A DNA stretch of 64,000 nt from G965197005 sp965197005 (GCA_965197005.1 OZ239982.1:2232001-2296000), one strand, 5' to 3'; positions 44,239-53,463 are shown, numbered from the stretch's first letter. Numbers and translations are program-made. Notes: generated from the letters alone by a model not told the origin.

Positions 44239-46017
44239 ATGTTCTTACGTGCATATTTACTTTGTTTATTATTATTTAGCGTATCAGTCCAAGCAAATAA
44301 TTTAGACTTGTTTTCAGACCCAGAGTTTTTACCTGTTGAGCAAGCATTTCCTTATCAAATTGAAATGCAGCCAACCAATATCGCCATGCACTTTAATACC
44401 CCAGATGGCTACTACCTCTATAAGCACCGAATATTTCTCACACAAAATGGAACAACCTATCAACCTAGTGACTACTCACAAACAGGCAAACAAAAAGATG
44501 ATGAAAACTTTGGACAGGTTACCGCTTTTTACCATGCCCTAAGCGTTCGCTTTGAGCGCTCGAAATTACAAGGAAAAACCGCCACTTTACACTACCAAGG
44601 CTGTGCAGATGCTGGTCTGTGTTATGCACCACAACAAATCACCGTCAACTTAAGCGAGCTGCCTGTAGCCAAAGCGCAACCAGCAACAAAAGACAACCTC
44701 TCTACGCCCCCCAAAAAAGAAGCACAGAATAAAAGCACCCAACCCCAAGATAGCTGGTTTGCAAAACGCAGTATTTTACAGATAATAGCCCTGTTTTTTA
44801 TCGCTGGTCTTGCCCTGACCTTTACCCCCTGCGTGCTCCCTATGGTGCCCATTTTAACCAGTGTTGTTTTAGGGCAAAACCAACGCAGTGCCAAACAAGG
44901 CTTTATTTTATCTAGCCTATATGTACTAGGTATGGCAATTACCTTTGCCATTGCAGGTTTGAGTGTCGGCTTATTAGGTGCAGGCGCAAATATTCAAGCA
45001 TTAATGCAAACCCCTTGGGTACTGATTGTATTTTCCCTATTATTTGTACTATTAGCACTGTCTATGTTTGGCTTATACGAACTGTCTTTACCCAATAACA
45101 TCAACCAAAAGCTCAACCGACTTAATAACCAACAGCAAGGCGGCAAATCCATTAGTGTCTTTATTATGGGCGCATTATCTGCTTTGGTCGTCTCTCCTTG
45201 CGTCTCCGCCCCCTTAGCAGGCGCACTGATTTATTTAAGCACCACAGGCGATGCTCTCCTAGGAGGGCTGGCACTATTAGCATTAGGCTTAGGCATGGGC
45301 ACACCTTTAATCATACTAGGCACAACAGGTGCAAGTGTATTGCCCAAAGCTGGAGCATGGATGGACGAGGTAAAACACCTGTTTGGTATCTTACTTTTAG
45401 GTGTTGCTATTTGGCTATTAGCACGCATATTACCTGCCTCTTTCAGCCTCTTGCTTTGGGGCTTATTGGCCTTATTTTATGCCGTACATCTAGGGGCGTT
45501 AGAAGCAGCTAACAGTGCCAGCAAACGCCTAATAAAAGCCTGCGGATTGACACTTTTACTCTATGCTATTTGTGCGCTAATTGGTTTTTTCCAAGGCAAT
45601 ACCAACCCCATTATGCCCTTAGCAAACAACCAGCTTGAAACACCGCAAAACAACAATGACACGAGCCAACACAAATTACTTACCTTCTCTGACCCAAGTG
45701 AACTCAATGCCTTAATTGCCACCAGCTCAAAGCCCATCATGGTTGATGTTTATGCCGACTGGTGTATTAGCTGTAAAGAAATGGAAAGAAAAGTACTTAG
45801 CAACCCCAAAGTAACAGCCAAATTAGCACACTACCAATGGGTTAAAATGGATATAACCCAGCAAACCAAAGCACAGGTAAATTGGCTAAAACAACAGCAA
45901 TTATTTGGACCCCCTAGTTTCTTATTTTTTGCCAATGGTCAAGAAATAGATGCATCACGCATTATTGGAGAACAAAGCCTTGATGCATTCTTAACTAAAT
46001 TAGCCCAATTTATGTAA
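44239..46017 (+). CDS. dsbD: thiol:disulfide interchange protein DsbD
   Basis: 592 residues with all three domains. The periplasmic alpha domain has the Cys pair in CADAGLCY (about 120-130). Eight or so membrane segments follow, with redox Cys in FTPCVLPMVP and VVSPCVSAPLAG. The C-terminal thioredoxin domain has WCISC near residue 515. It moves electrons from cytoplasmic thioredoxin to periplasmic isomerases. A signal peptide is present (SVSVQA). It follows ispB by 28 bp, so it may be cotranscribed. Confidence 0.96.
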   Translation: MFLRAYLLCLLLFSVSVQANNLDLFSDPEFLPVEQAFPYQIEMQPTNIAMHFNTPDGYYLYKHRIFLTQNGTTYQPSDYSQTGKQKDDENFGQVTAFYHALSVRFERSKLQGKTATLHYQGCADAGLCYAPQQITVNLSELPVAKAQPATKDNLSTPPKKEAQNKSTQPQDSWFAKRSILQIIALFFIAGLALTFTPCVLPMVPILTSVVLGQNQRSAKQGFILSSLYVLGMAITFAIAGLSVGLLGAGANIQALMQTPWVLIVFSLLFVLLALSMFGLYELSLPNNINQKLNRLNNQQQGGKSISVFIMGALSALVVSPCVSAPLAGALIYLSTTGDALLGGLALLALGLGMGTPLIILGTTGASVLPKAGAWMDEVKHLFGILLLGVAIWLLARILPASFSLLLWGLLALFYAVHLGALEAANSASKRLIKACGLTLLLYAICALIGFFQGNTNPIMPLANNQLETPQNNNDTSQHKLLTFSDPSELNALIATSSKPIMVDVYADWCISCKEMERKVLSNPKVTAKLAHYQWVKMDITQQTKAQVNWLKQQQLFGPPSFLFFANGQEIDASRIIGEQSLDAFLTKLAQFM

Positions 46018-46126
46018 TTAACTTGTTATGCATATTAGCCTTTCATCAACTAAGCACTCATGGTTATAATAGCCATTTACTGATATGCCCTTCAGTTGAT
46101 ACTTTAACCCAATATAAGGAACAGCC

Positions 46127-46651
46127 ATGAGCTACCAATCTATTCCAGCAGGTAAAGAGTTACCCAATGACTTTTATACCGTTATTGAAATACCTGCTAA
46201 TCACGACCCAATTAAATACGAAATTGACAAAGACATGGACTGCCTAATGGTAGACCGTTTTATGGCAACCCCCATGTTTTACCCTGCCAACTATGGCTAT
46301 ATCCCCAACACCTTAGCAGATGATGGCGACCCATTAGATGTCCTTGTCATCACTCCCTATCCAGTGCAGGCAGGCTCGGTTATTCGCTCACGTCCTGTTG
46401 GCGTATTAATGATGGAAGATGATGGCGGCGGCGATGCCAAACTGATTGCAGTACCACATGACAAACTCAGCAAAAGCTACAGTAACATTCAAGATATTGA
46501 TGATGTACCCCAACTATTACGCAATCAAATTGAACATTTCTTTAGCCACTACAAAGATTTAGAAGCAGGCAAATGGGTAAAAATTGAAGGCTGGGACAAT
46601 GCCGACAAAGCCCGTGAGCTGATTACCGAATCGGTTAAAGCCTACAAATAA
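46127..46651 (+). CDS. ppa: inorganic pyrophosphatase
   Basis: 174 residues. Family I signature DGDPLDVLV at about residues 65-73, with the substrate Lys/Glu/Tyr residues in YEIDKDMDCLMVDR and YGYIPNT. It hydrolyses pyrophosphate to drive biosynthesis. AAGGA precedes the ATG, and a hairpin follows the stop. Confidence 0.97.
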   Translation: MSYQSIPAGKELPNDFYTVIEIPANHDPIKYEIDKDMDCLMVDRFMATPMFYPANYGYIPNTLADDGDPLDVLVITPYPVQAGSVIRSRPVGVLMMEDDGGGDAKLIAVPHDKLSKSYSNIQDIDDVPQLLRNQIEHFFSHYKDLEAGKWVKIEGWDNADKARELITESVKAYK

Positions 46652-46659
46652 CAATCCCT

Positions 46660-46684
46660 GCAAGCACCGCCAAACGGTGCTTGC
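46660..46684 (+). terminator. hairpin after ppa
   Basis: GCAAGCACCG (46660-46669), loop CCAAA, CGGTGCTTGC (46675-46684) is a perfect 10-bp stem. The tail TTAATACC has only a weak T run, so termination may be partial. It immediately precedes the rsmC frame. Confidence 0.6.
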
Positions 46685-46688
46685 TTAA

Positions 46689-47669
46689 TACCTACTTAAA
46701 CACCACCATCAACTTAATATTAAGCGCCTTTATAGTGATGATATTGAAATACCCATAGCCTATTTACAACTTTTACAGCAAAGCCAATGCACTTTATACA
46801 CCAGTAATTTTTTACTGTTTGAGCAAGCCCAACAAAGCACCCCCAACCTTATTTGTGAATATGGCATACCTACAGAAAACTGGTTTAATAAAGATGAAAC
46901 AACGCTCTTAATTTGGCCTAAAGCCAAAGCCTTAGCGCACGCAATCATTGCACTTGCCGCAACAAAAACCGAACAAATATGGGTCTTAGGTGCCAATAAT
47001 GCAGGTGGGAAAAGCATTGGCAATCATCTCAAAAATAGCTGTAAACAAGCACTTAAACAAAATAGCGCACGTAAATGCAGCCTATGGCAGTTAACACTTC
47101 ATAACCAACAAACCTTTAGCTGGCAGCAACATCTACAACAATTTTATTGGCACACTCACCGCTTTACTGCCTTAGCTGGCGTGTTTTCACAAAACCGCTT
47201 AGACCCCGCCAGCGCACTTCTTCTAGAGCATGTTGAACTACCGCATCATGGTATGTTATTTGATATTGCCTGTGGCAGTGGCATATTGGGTTTAGGCGCA
47301 AAACTACAACAGCCAAACTTAGACATTCATCTTTATGACACCTCTGCTCTGGCTTTATACAGCAGTCAAATGAATGCCCAACAGCTCAATCTTAAAGCAA
47401 CCATTGCCCCATCTAATATGCTTAGTAGCACCCGTGGTAAAGCCAATGTCATACTTTGCAATCCCCCCTTTCATCAGGGCATCAAAACAGACTACCAAGC
47501 CTATCAATGCTTGCTTGCAGACAGTCATAAAAAACTACACAAAAATGGCATACTATGGCTAGTTGCCAATCAACACTTACCCTACGAACAACTTGCCAAA
47601 CAAACTTTCAAGCACGTTCATCTACAAGCAAATGCAAATGGATTTAAACTATTAAAATTACACAACTGA
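46689..47669 (+). CDS. rsmC: rRNA methyltransferase RsmC, start codon unresolved
   Basis: The frame is open from a TAA at 46686 to the stop at 47669 (326 codons), and its content matches RsmC throughout. The N-terminal substrate domain has LLKHHHQLN at the start and LLIWPKAKA; the junction is LAGVFSQNRLD; the methyltransferase has FDIACGSGILGLG (motif I) and the catalytic NPPFHQG. RsmC methylates G1207 of 16S rRNA. No ATG, GTG or TTG lies in frame before GTG 47181, which would drop the whole N-terminal domain. Either an unusual start (ATT at 46719 is one option) is used, or the first ten or so codons were lost. Confidence 0.75.
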   Translation, partial: YLLKHHHQLNIKRLYSDDIEIPIAYLQLLQQSQCTLYTSNFLLFEQAQQSTPNLICEYGIPTENWFNKDETTLLIWPKAKALAHAIIALAATKTEQIWVLGANNAGGKSIGNHLKNSCKQALKQNSARKCSLWQLTLHNQQTFSWQQHLQQFYWHTHRFTALAGVFSQNRLDPASALLLEHVELPHHGMLFDIACGSGILGLGAKLQQPNLDIHLYDTSALALYSSQMNAQQLNLKATIAPSNMLSSTRGKANVILCNPPFHQGIKTDYQAYQCLLADSHKKLHKNGILWLVANQHLPYEQLAKQTFKHVHLQANANGFKLLKLHN

Positions 47670-47677
47670 ATTGCAAT

Positions 47678-48304
47678 TTATAACCTATAACCCAAAGACA
47701 AACCAAAGTTCATACCATCAAATGATAATGAATGGGCAGCACCTGCAAACAGATTTTGCCGTTCAATGTGCTTTAAATAAAATCCCATATAAATACGCTT
47801 ATGTAAGCGCAAACTACTAAGCAACTGCACACTCAGCCCATGTAACTGGTCTTTTCTTGACACCTCACCTTTAGGATAAGTATCAAAACGCTCCTTAACG
47901 ATAAATTCTGCCCAATCATGTACATAACCTAAGCCAGCAGAAAAAAACCACTGTTCAAAATAATCCGAAGTTGCAAACCGCCAATGCAAGCCCAACTCCA
48001 ACTCGCTTAATTTCAACTGCGTTTGATAAAAACCAACCGTATCCTGTATTTCCTTACTGCGCCAATGAACCTGCTTAGGAGATATAGCTGCATACACCGA
48101 CCAATTTTCTGCAAAACGATACTGACCGTCAAAATCTAAAGTAATAGGAGCAACCTCTGTTTGCGGCGCATACACCTCAGCAAAACCAAAATTAGTTACC
48201 AGCTCAAGTGCATACAGACTTTCAGTAGGCGTACTTACTTGTTTATCTGCCGCCCAGCTAGTTAGGCTAAAAAAAACAAATAATAATAGATACTTAGAAT
48301 TCAT
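47678..48304 (-). CDS. outer-membrane-like exported protein
   Basis: 208 residues from the ATG at 48304 (GGAA upstream). A signal peptide (SKYLLLFVFFSLTSWAA) precedes alternating beta strands typical of a small barrel (FDGQYRFAENWSVYAAIS, LELGLHWRFATS, FFSAGLGYVHDWAEF) ending in FGLSLGYRL. I do not recognise a named family. It is the last gene of a three-gene minus-strand cluster, overlapping the small gene before it by 11 bp. Confidence 0.65.
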   Translation of the reverse strand: MNSKYLLLFVFFSLTSWAADKQVSTPTESLYALELVTNFGFAEVYAPQTEVAPITLDFDGQYRFAENWSVYAAISPKQVHWRSKEIQDTVGFYQTQLKLSELELGLHWRFATSDYFEQWFFSAGLGYVHDWAEFIVKERFDTYPKGEVSRKDQLHGLSVQLLSSLRLHKRIYMGFYLKHIERQNLFAGAAHSLSFDGMNFGLSLGYRL

Positions 48305-48518
48305 ACGCTTGTTCCGACTTAAATACAACACTGGAACTTTGACTACTGCTCACTGAGCTAATACGCCGCAAGCCCTTTTTAAAACCAGCACTCGATGTCA
48401 GCTCTTCTATCTTGTATTTGATATTTTTAAAATACAAATCCAGCTTACACTCTTTAATGCTTTTAGGTTGATTGCTTATTGCCTTTTGACCTGTAACTAA
48501 AGAAACAATAAAAACCAT
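48294..48518 (-). CDS. small hypothetical protein
   Basis: 74 residues. AGAGAG precedes the ATG, and the gene starts 9 bp after the lipoprotein stop and overlaps the next gene by 11 bp, so it looks translated. The N-terminus is hydrophobic (MVFIVSLVTG), the rest Ser/Lys-rich with one Cys. No family recognised. It may be a small exported protein acting with its neighbours, or a fragment. Confidence 0.5.
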   Translation of the reverse strand: MVFIVSLVTGQKAISNQPKSIKECKLDLYFKNIKYKIEELTSSAGFKKGLRRISSVSSSQSSSVVFKSEQAYEF

Positions 48519-48526
48519 TAAACTCT

Positions 48527-49210
48527 CTACAAAGTGATTGGCAGTGGCACCTTACGAAATATCTCGTCTAAATTTAAAGCAACATGCTCCTGTGCCTCAT
48601 TTGTTACCGTATACCGATGAATAACCTTATAATGACCAGTGCAATGCTCATAACTACTAATCTCTACTTGATTTCCCACCGCAGGCTTACTCCAGCTCAA
48701 ATTAATTTTAGTATACGCAGAATTAACCTGATGCTGCGCCATTGGCGAAAAAATTGTTAGTGCCTCTGGGTAGGTAACATTAAAATGACCGCCCACATAC
48801 TCTCTAGGCTCTGTCTGTACATATAAATCTGTTGGATAAAATCTTTTAGAGCGAACTTCTTTAGGCGAAAACTCAGTTGTGAATAAGGCTTTATTGCTAT
48901 CGCTACTAATTTGAGCAACCCCAACATAAGCATATTTTTCCTTACCAAATTGATTTAGATAAGCACTTTGCATATTAGTCTGTATGCTAATGACATTACC
49001 CCCCTCTATTGCAACAGGCTCACCATCAAAATACAGTTTTGCCGCTGTCACAACCTTAGATTGAACATCGTTCTTATTGCTCTTAATAATTAATGAATAG
49101 CCCTTAGATTTGACCTCTTTCAGTAAATCTTTCTGCCCTTGAATATGCAATATATCTGTACAACCAGATAACAAAACACAGAGTAAACTTAAATAAACGC
49201 CTAGCTGCAT
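48527..49210 (-). CDS. hypothetical lipoprotein
   Basis: 227 residues from the ATG at 49210, which has AAGGAG six bases upstream; upstream starts would spoil the signal. A lipoprotein signal ends in VLLSGC near residue 17. The mature part has beta-strand-like segments (VAIEGGNVISIQTNMQS, YAYVGVAQISSDSN, HFNVTYPEALTIF). No family recognised. It is the first gene of a compact three-gene unit and is divergent from another exported protein. Confidence 0.65.
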   Translation of the reverse strand: MQLGVYLSLLCVLLSGCTDILHIQGQKDLLKEVKSKGYSLIIKSNKNDVQSKVVTAAKLYFDGEPVAIEGGNVISIQTNMQSAYLNQFGKEKYAYVGVAQISSDSNKALFTTEFSPKEVRSKRFYPTDLYVQTEPREYVGGHFNVTYPEALTIFSPMAQHQVNSAYTKINLSWSKPAVGNQVEISSYEHCTGHYKVIHRYTVTNEAQEHVALNLDEIFRKVPLPITL

Positions 49211-49439
49211 AATCATCTCCTTACCTTTGCAAGCGCACAAATTAACAGATTTTAAATAAAAAACAATTAAAAAAATAACGGTTGTTTATAAAAAAATGTC
49301 GCATTTTGTCTTTTTATGTCGTAGAATGCCGCATATTATGCCTGCTTGCTGTAAAAAAACAGCCATTTTACGACAAATTAGCATAGCCAAAAATTTACAT
49401 ACCGTGGTTTATTCAATTTACTTAAATAAGGACTCATTG

Positions 49440-50825
49440 ATGAAATACCTAATTATTTCTATTTTTTCTCTCTTTTGTTTACCAACTTTTGCCGCATTAA
49501 ATGATATAAACATACCTGTTAATGAAGCAAACTCTCCCGCCTATCCTGTCGAAAATGCCAGCATTGCAAGTGAAGACAGCCAAGGAAATCGCATACTCTC
49601 TCTTAGAAGCAATATCAACCCACGCTCAGAAAACCCGCTTACCCAAGCAGGCTATAGCGAATTTAAAATGGCATGGAGCTACGGACGTGGTATTGGACGC
49701 ATTCCAAACAGCTGCCCAGAAGGATTTACCGCAGATTTTTTTGGCTGCAAACAAGGCAACAAACGCATTGGCAAACAGTGTGCAGTAGGTCAACAAAAGC
49801 AAGCTGGTTTATGCTATAAAAAATGCGCCAGCAACTTCAAAGGCATAGGTCCTATGTGTCATGGCAACCTTGGAGATTTAAACCTCAATGAAGTGTCTCC
49901 AGAGGTACAAGCGCAACATCAAGCAGCAGTTAAAAATGCCAGCCAACCAGGTATCGCCCTTAAAAACAAACAAGCACCACGACTTAAAACCGACATCATG
50001 CTAAAAAAATTAGTTTGTGGTAACGGCATGTTCCTAAATTTAGCCAGCTCTAAATTACCTGCCTTAGTGAACAAATCTTGGAGTCAGGTATTACAAAAAA
50101 ATGGCTCTAAAACCATTTACGACAAAACTGGCAAAATGCTTTGGGTACGCCCAGGTTTATCTGAATTTGTCATGCTAGATTTTGCTGTTGATGGCAAGTG
50201 TACAGACAACAACGAACGTGCCAACCTTAAACTAGGTGTAAATACCAGCATTACCGTTAAGGTTTCAAGCAAAATGTTTGACCCTGCACTACACAATATA
50301 AGTGGCGTTAGCATTGGTGTTGCCAAAATGTCTATTTATGAGCTCATTCCATTTCGAATTTATGGTTCAGTTGGCTCTACCCTTGGTGCAAAAGTTGCCT
50401 TTGAATCTAACATTTTAAAAGAACAAGCCCCCGTTATATTTAATGGACGAGCCAACGCTCACGAATCCCAGCTTACAGTAGACCCCAAATTCAACCTATG
50501 GCTTGGTGCAGAAGCATACCTACGCATACCAGGATTTTTAAGCAAAGACTTCTTGCAGCTTGGCGCTAAATTCAAACTAACCGCTGTAGACTGGCACGCA
50601 CCTTATAAACTTTATGAAGGCATAGACAAAGAACAAGCCAACCACTGGAAGCTAGATGAAACCCTATATTCCAACTTACAAGCAGGCTCTGGCTCTATTA
50701 CCCCATTTTTTAACATTATGGGCATACAGATTAAATCTTTCACCCAAAAATACAGCAAACAATGGGCGGGCAAGGTCAAACAAAATGAAGCCCTACTTAT
50801 TCGCAAAGGCAGCTATCCACTCTAA
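49440..50825 (+). CDS. hypothetical exported Cys-rich protein
   Basis: 461 residues from the ATG at 49440 (AAGGA upstream); the longer open frame to 49296 adds a basic non-signal stretch and is rejected. A signal peptide (KYLIISIFSLFCLPTFA) is followed by a Cys-rich segment at about 95-145, with eight Cys in SCPEGF, FGCKQ, QCAVG, LCYKKCA and MCHGN. The rest is beta-rich with a single further Cys pair. No family recognised. A strong terminator follows, then another exported protein; the pair may act together. Confidence 0.6.
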   Translation: MKYLIISIFSLFCLPTFAALNDINIPVNEANSPAYPVENASIASEDSQGNRILSLRSNINPRSENPLTQAGYSEFKMAWSYGRGIGRIPNSCPEGFTADFFGCKQGNKRIGKQCAVGQQKQAGLCYKKCASNFKGIGPMCHGNLGDLNLNEVSPEVQAQHQAAVKNASQPGIALKNKQAPRLKTDIMLKKLVCGNGMFLNLASSKLPALVNKSWSQVLQKNGSKTIYDKTGKMLWVRPGLSEFVMLDFAVDGKCTDNNERANLKLGVNTSITVKVSSKMFDPALHNISGVSIGVAKMSIYELIPFRIYGSVGSTLGAKVAFESNILKEQAPVIFNGRANAHESQLTVDPKFNLWLGAEAYLRIPGFLSKDFLQLGAKFKLTAVDWHAPYKLYEGIDKEQANHWKLDETLYSNLQAGSGSITPFFNIMGIQIKSFTQKYSKQWAGKVKQNEALLIRKGSYPL

Positions 50826-50856
50826 GGTTTAACGCTCACCATAAATCAGTTAACAT

Positions 50857-50885
50857 ACCCCCAACCCAGTTGGGGGTCTTTTTTT
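50857..50885 (+). terminator. rho-independent terminator
   Basis: ACCCCCAAC (50857-50865), loop CCA, GTTGGGGGT (50869-50877), then C and seven T residues. A strong stop for the exported protein gene ending at 50825. Confidence 0.95.
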
Positions 50886-50900
50886 AACAAGGAATGCAGC

Positions 50901-52520
50901 ATGCTAAAGTCCAAACCATTACTGATTTTTACACTACTCATTGGCATCGCCATAGCAGCATTACTACTCAAACCGAAAACACAACCTACAGCAGCAAATG
51001 TACCTGCAACCCCCTCCCAAAAAACCTGCCAAACAGAGAAGCAAGCATTTGATATAGAAGCAAAATTCACCGCCCAAGTTAACTCCCAAATTGCCTATCA
51101 ATCCAAACTGCTATTTAACTTACAGCTCAACCAAAAAGGCACACAGGTGCAAGGGCTAGCCCAGCACATTCGTCTTTATAGCAAAGCACACAAAGCACCT
51201 CAAAAACTAAATGACATTACCTTTATTGCACAGATTGATAAACACGACAAACACCTCTATAGCCACTTTAATAGCCTAGGTTTGCCCAAGCAACACCCCA
51301 TGCTAATTCTTGCCCAGGTATTAAAAAACCTATCATTTAAAAGCACAACGCAAACTTATCAATTTAGCTATGACTTAATACAAGGAAATTACCAATACCA
51401 ACAAGAAAAAGGTCTGTGGCAAAGATACAACCTAGCTGGTCGCAATCCAAAGCAACCACAAAACTGGCAACTACAAAGAGAAAACAACTGCCACACACTC
51501 AACATGTACGCCAAAGAAAGTCGTCCTTTAGCATTTGCCAGTGTGCAAGGAGAAATTATTTATGAAATTAAAGCCCATGCAAGTATCCCCCTAAGTGACA
51601 TCAGCCACCTCAAATTTACACCTAATAGCAATGCCTCAGCACAATTTGAAGACACACAAATCAATGCCGAACAATTCGCCAAAAAAGTACAGAGTGCAAA
51701 AGAAATGTGGTCTGTTATCAATCGTTTTGAAGAAAATCAAGATATGGGTCGTCTACAAAAAGCCGCCGACTTCATGGTTGCAAACATCTCCAGCTCTGAA
51801 TTAGCACAACATCTTAAAAGCAACCTATTAAGTGAAGATGAAAAACGCAACCTAGCCTTTGCGTTAAGCCTAACAAACCACCCTCAAGCTGACCGTTATA
51901 TATTACAAACCCTCAATCAAATTCCCCCCCAAGCAGGCGACCAAGTAGACATGCAAAAGGTTCGCCTAATGGTTGCGCTAACAGGACGCAAAACAGAAAC
52001 CAGAGAAAATTATGATGGACTTATGGAAGTCAACAACAACCCCAAAGAAAGCGACAATGTAAAAAACAACGCCTTAATTTCAGCAGCCATGAGTGCGCTT
52101 AAACTAGCAAATAAGGGTGATAGCAGCGCAAAAGAGGAACTGGCAGAAACACTCAAACAAAACATCAAACAAAACAATGCCCAAGCCGCCAGCTCCATGC
52201 TAGCTGCCAACAACGCAGGCATAGACAGCTTAGATGCTGAAATCATACCGCAACTTAACGCCGCCCAATCTAACCACCGCTACAGTGCCGCTACAGTATT
52301 AGCAAACCGTCGTCAAAACTACGATTTACTGATTCAGCACATGCAAAACGAATCAGACAATTTAATTAATCAAGTCATTGTTGAGCGCATTAAAAAAGAC
52401 GCACTATCACAAAGCCAAAAACAAAAGCTCCAACAAATAGCCCAACAAGCCAAAACGCAACCACAAGAATACCAAAAAGACAAAGCAAAACTAATAGAAA
52501 AACTACTTAAAACCCCCTAG
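50901..52520 (+). CDS. hypothetical membrane-anchored protein with HEAT-like C-terminal half
   Basis: 539 residues. An N-terminal hydrophobic anchor (LLIFTLLIGIAIAALLL) is followed by a beta-rich half, about 50-240 (FNLQLNQKGTQVQGLAQ, YQFSYDLIQGNYQYQ). A helical half covers about 260-535 with HEAT-like units (LAFALSLTNHPQADRYILQ, NNALISAAMSALKLA, RYSAATVLANRRQN). The beta-sandwich plus alpha-superhelix order is reminiscent of the vitellogenin N-terminal module, but I could not test this. It would face the periplasm. It sits 15 bp after a terminator, so it likely has its own promoter or read-through. Confidence 0.6.
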   Translation: MLKSKPLLIFTLLIGIAIAALLLKPKTQPTAANVPATPSQKTCQTEKQAFDIEAKFTAQVNSQIAYQSKLLFNLQLNQKGTQVQGLAQHIRLYSKAHKAPQKLNDITFIAQIDKHDKHLYSHFNSLGLPKQHPMLILAQVLKNLSFKSTTQTYQFSYDLIQGNYQYQQEKGLWQRYNLAGRNPKQPQNWQLQRENNCHTLNMYAKESRPLAFASVQGEIIYEIKAHASIPLSDISHLKFTPNSNASAQFEDTQINAEQFAKKVQSAKEMWSVINRFEENQDMGRLQKAADFMVANISSSELAQHLKSNLLSEDEKRNLAFALSLTNHPQADRYILQTLNQIPPQAGDQVDMQKVRLMVALTGRKTETRENYDGLMEVNNNPKESDNVKNNALISAAMSALKLANKGDSSAKEELAETLKQNIKQNNAQAASSMLAANNAGIDSLDAEIIPQLNAAQSNHRYSAATVLANRRQNYDLLIQHMQNESDNLINQVIVERIKKDALSQSQKQKLQQIAQQAKTQPQEYQKDKAKLIEKLLKTP

Positions 52521-52558
52521 ATTTGCTAAATAACAAAGAAAGCGTATTTGCTTGTAGG

Positions 52559-52588
52559 GCGTTTAGGAAGTGGGCGGATTAAGAAATG
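52559..52588 (+). repeat. tRNA-flank direct repeat R1
   Basis: GCGTTTAGGAAGTGGGCGG followed by ATTAAGAAATG. It matches the flank part of R2 and R3 with one missing G, but stops exactly where the tRNA sequence begins in the other copies. It is the left edge of the toxin-antitoxin cassette. Confidence 0.85.
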
Positions 52589-52620
52589 CTTGCATAAAAT
52601 TACATAAATACCTTTATTTT

Positions 52621-52638
52621 TGTATCTTTTATGATACA
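52621..52638 (+). promoter_or_regulatory. palindromic operator candidate for the toxin-antitoxin cassette
   Basis: TGTATC (52621-52626), TTTTAT, GATACA (52633-52638) is a perfect 6-bp dyad 8 bp before the toxin ATG. An antitoxin-bound operator is likely by position. Confidence 0.5.
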
Positions 52639-52646
52639 TTAATAAA

Positions 52647-52951
52647 ATGAAGCTAATACGTTCAAGACAGTTTAAAAAATGGTTTGCTGGTGTTAAGGAG
52701 TTCAAGCAAAAAATAGAATTATTGCTAGATTAAGCCGACTTGAAAAAGGTTTGGTAGGTCATGTAAATTCTATTGGTTCTGGTGCTAGCGAACTCAAAAT
52801 AGATTATGCTCAAGGCTATAGGGTTTATTATTATAAACATGGAGATGAACTTATATTGCTATTAGCTGGTAGCTCTCGCAAGAAAGACCAGCAGCGTGAT
52901 ATAGATTTAGCACTTGATATTTTGCAACAGTGGAGTCATGAAAATGGTTAA
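52647..52951 (+). pseudogene. HigB/RelE-type toxin, frameshifted
   Basis: ATG 52647 opens 28 codons (KLIRSRQFKKWFAGVKEFKQ) and then hits TAA. The adjacent frame continues the family pattern: NRIIARLSRLEKGLVGHV, GSGASELKIDYAQGYRVYYY, ELILLLAGSSRKKDQQRDI, to the stop at 52951. This is the 'addiction module killer protein' family, which cleaves mRNA. Adding one A to the A6 tract at about 52708-52713 joins the two frames perfectly. The loss could be a real inactivation, a slippery phase-variable tract, or a sequencing error. The antitoxin gene overlaps the toxin end by 8 bp. Confidence 0.82.
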
Positions 52952-53231
52952 TTTTGAAGAATTTGATATTTCTGAATATTTAGATAATCCAGAAACTATT
53001 TCCTTTTTTTTGGCTGATGCATTTTCAACCAATGATGCTTCTTATATATCTAAATGTTTAGGTGATGTTGCTAGGGCTAAAGGCATGGCTCAAATATCTA
53101 ATGAGTCTGGTTTATCCCGTGAAAATTTGTATAAAGCATTTAGTGAAAATGGCAATCCTACCCTAAAAACACTTTTAGCTGTGACAAAGTCACTCGGCTT
53201 TAATTTATCTATAACTACACAGTCTAATTAA
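52944..53231 (+). CDS. HigA-type antitoxin (addiction module antidote family)
   Basis: 95 residues from the ATG at 52944, chosen because GGAG lies eight bases upstream. A helix-turn-helix is clear: DVARAKGMAQISNESGLSRE and NLYKAFSENGNPTLKTLLAV. FDISEYLDNPETISFFLADA is the family's N-terminal signature. It should neutralise the upstream toxin and repress the pair. It is intact although the toxin is frameshifted, which would be a safe state. Confidence 0.88.
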   Translation: MVNFEEFDISEYLDNPETISFFLADAFSTNDASYISKCLGDVARAKGMAQISNESGLSRENLYKAFSENGNPTLKTLLAVTKSLGFNLSITTQSN

Positions 53232-53289
53232 TTTTAATTTTTAACTAGCTAAAAAGTCTATATTTTTCATTTACTTACAAAACTTTTGA

Positions 53290-53361
53290 GACGTTTAGGG
53301 AAGTGGGCGGATTAAGAAATGGTAGCTATGGGTGGACTTGAACCACCGACCCCAGCATTAT
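53290..53361 (-). repeat. tRNA-Met 3' half plus flank, duplicated copy R2
   Basis: 72 bp identical to 53938-54009. It includes 42 nt of the tRNA-Met 3' half (53320-53361), with the break inside the anticodon loop, and 30 bp of downstream flank. It cannot make a tRNA. It separates two small cassettes. Confidence 0.93.
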
Positions 53362-53463
53362 AAAAACTGGCTTTAAAAATTTTTAGGAAAAAATTACATT
53401 TTTTTGTTGGCATAAGGAAAAAATTACCTATAATATGATTATTAACTAATTAAAGGAGTCTTT

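Noticed and set aside
46760..47023. Minus-strand open frame opposite rsmC
   Set aside because: The plus strand encodes the conserved RsmC N-terminal domain in an unbroken frame.
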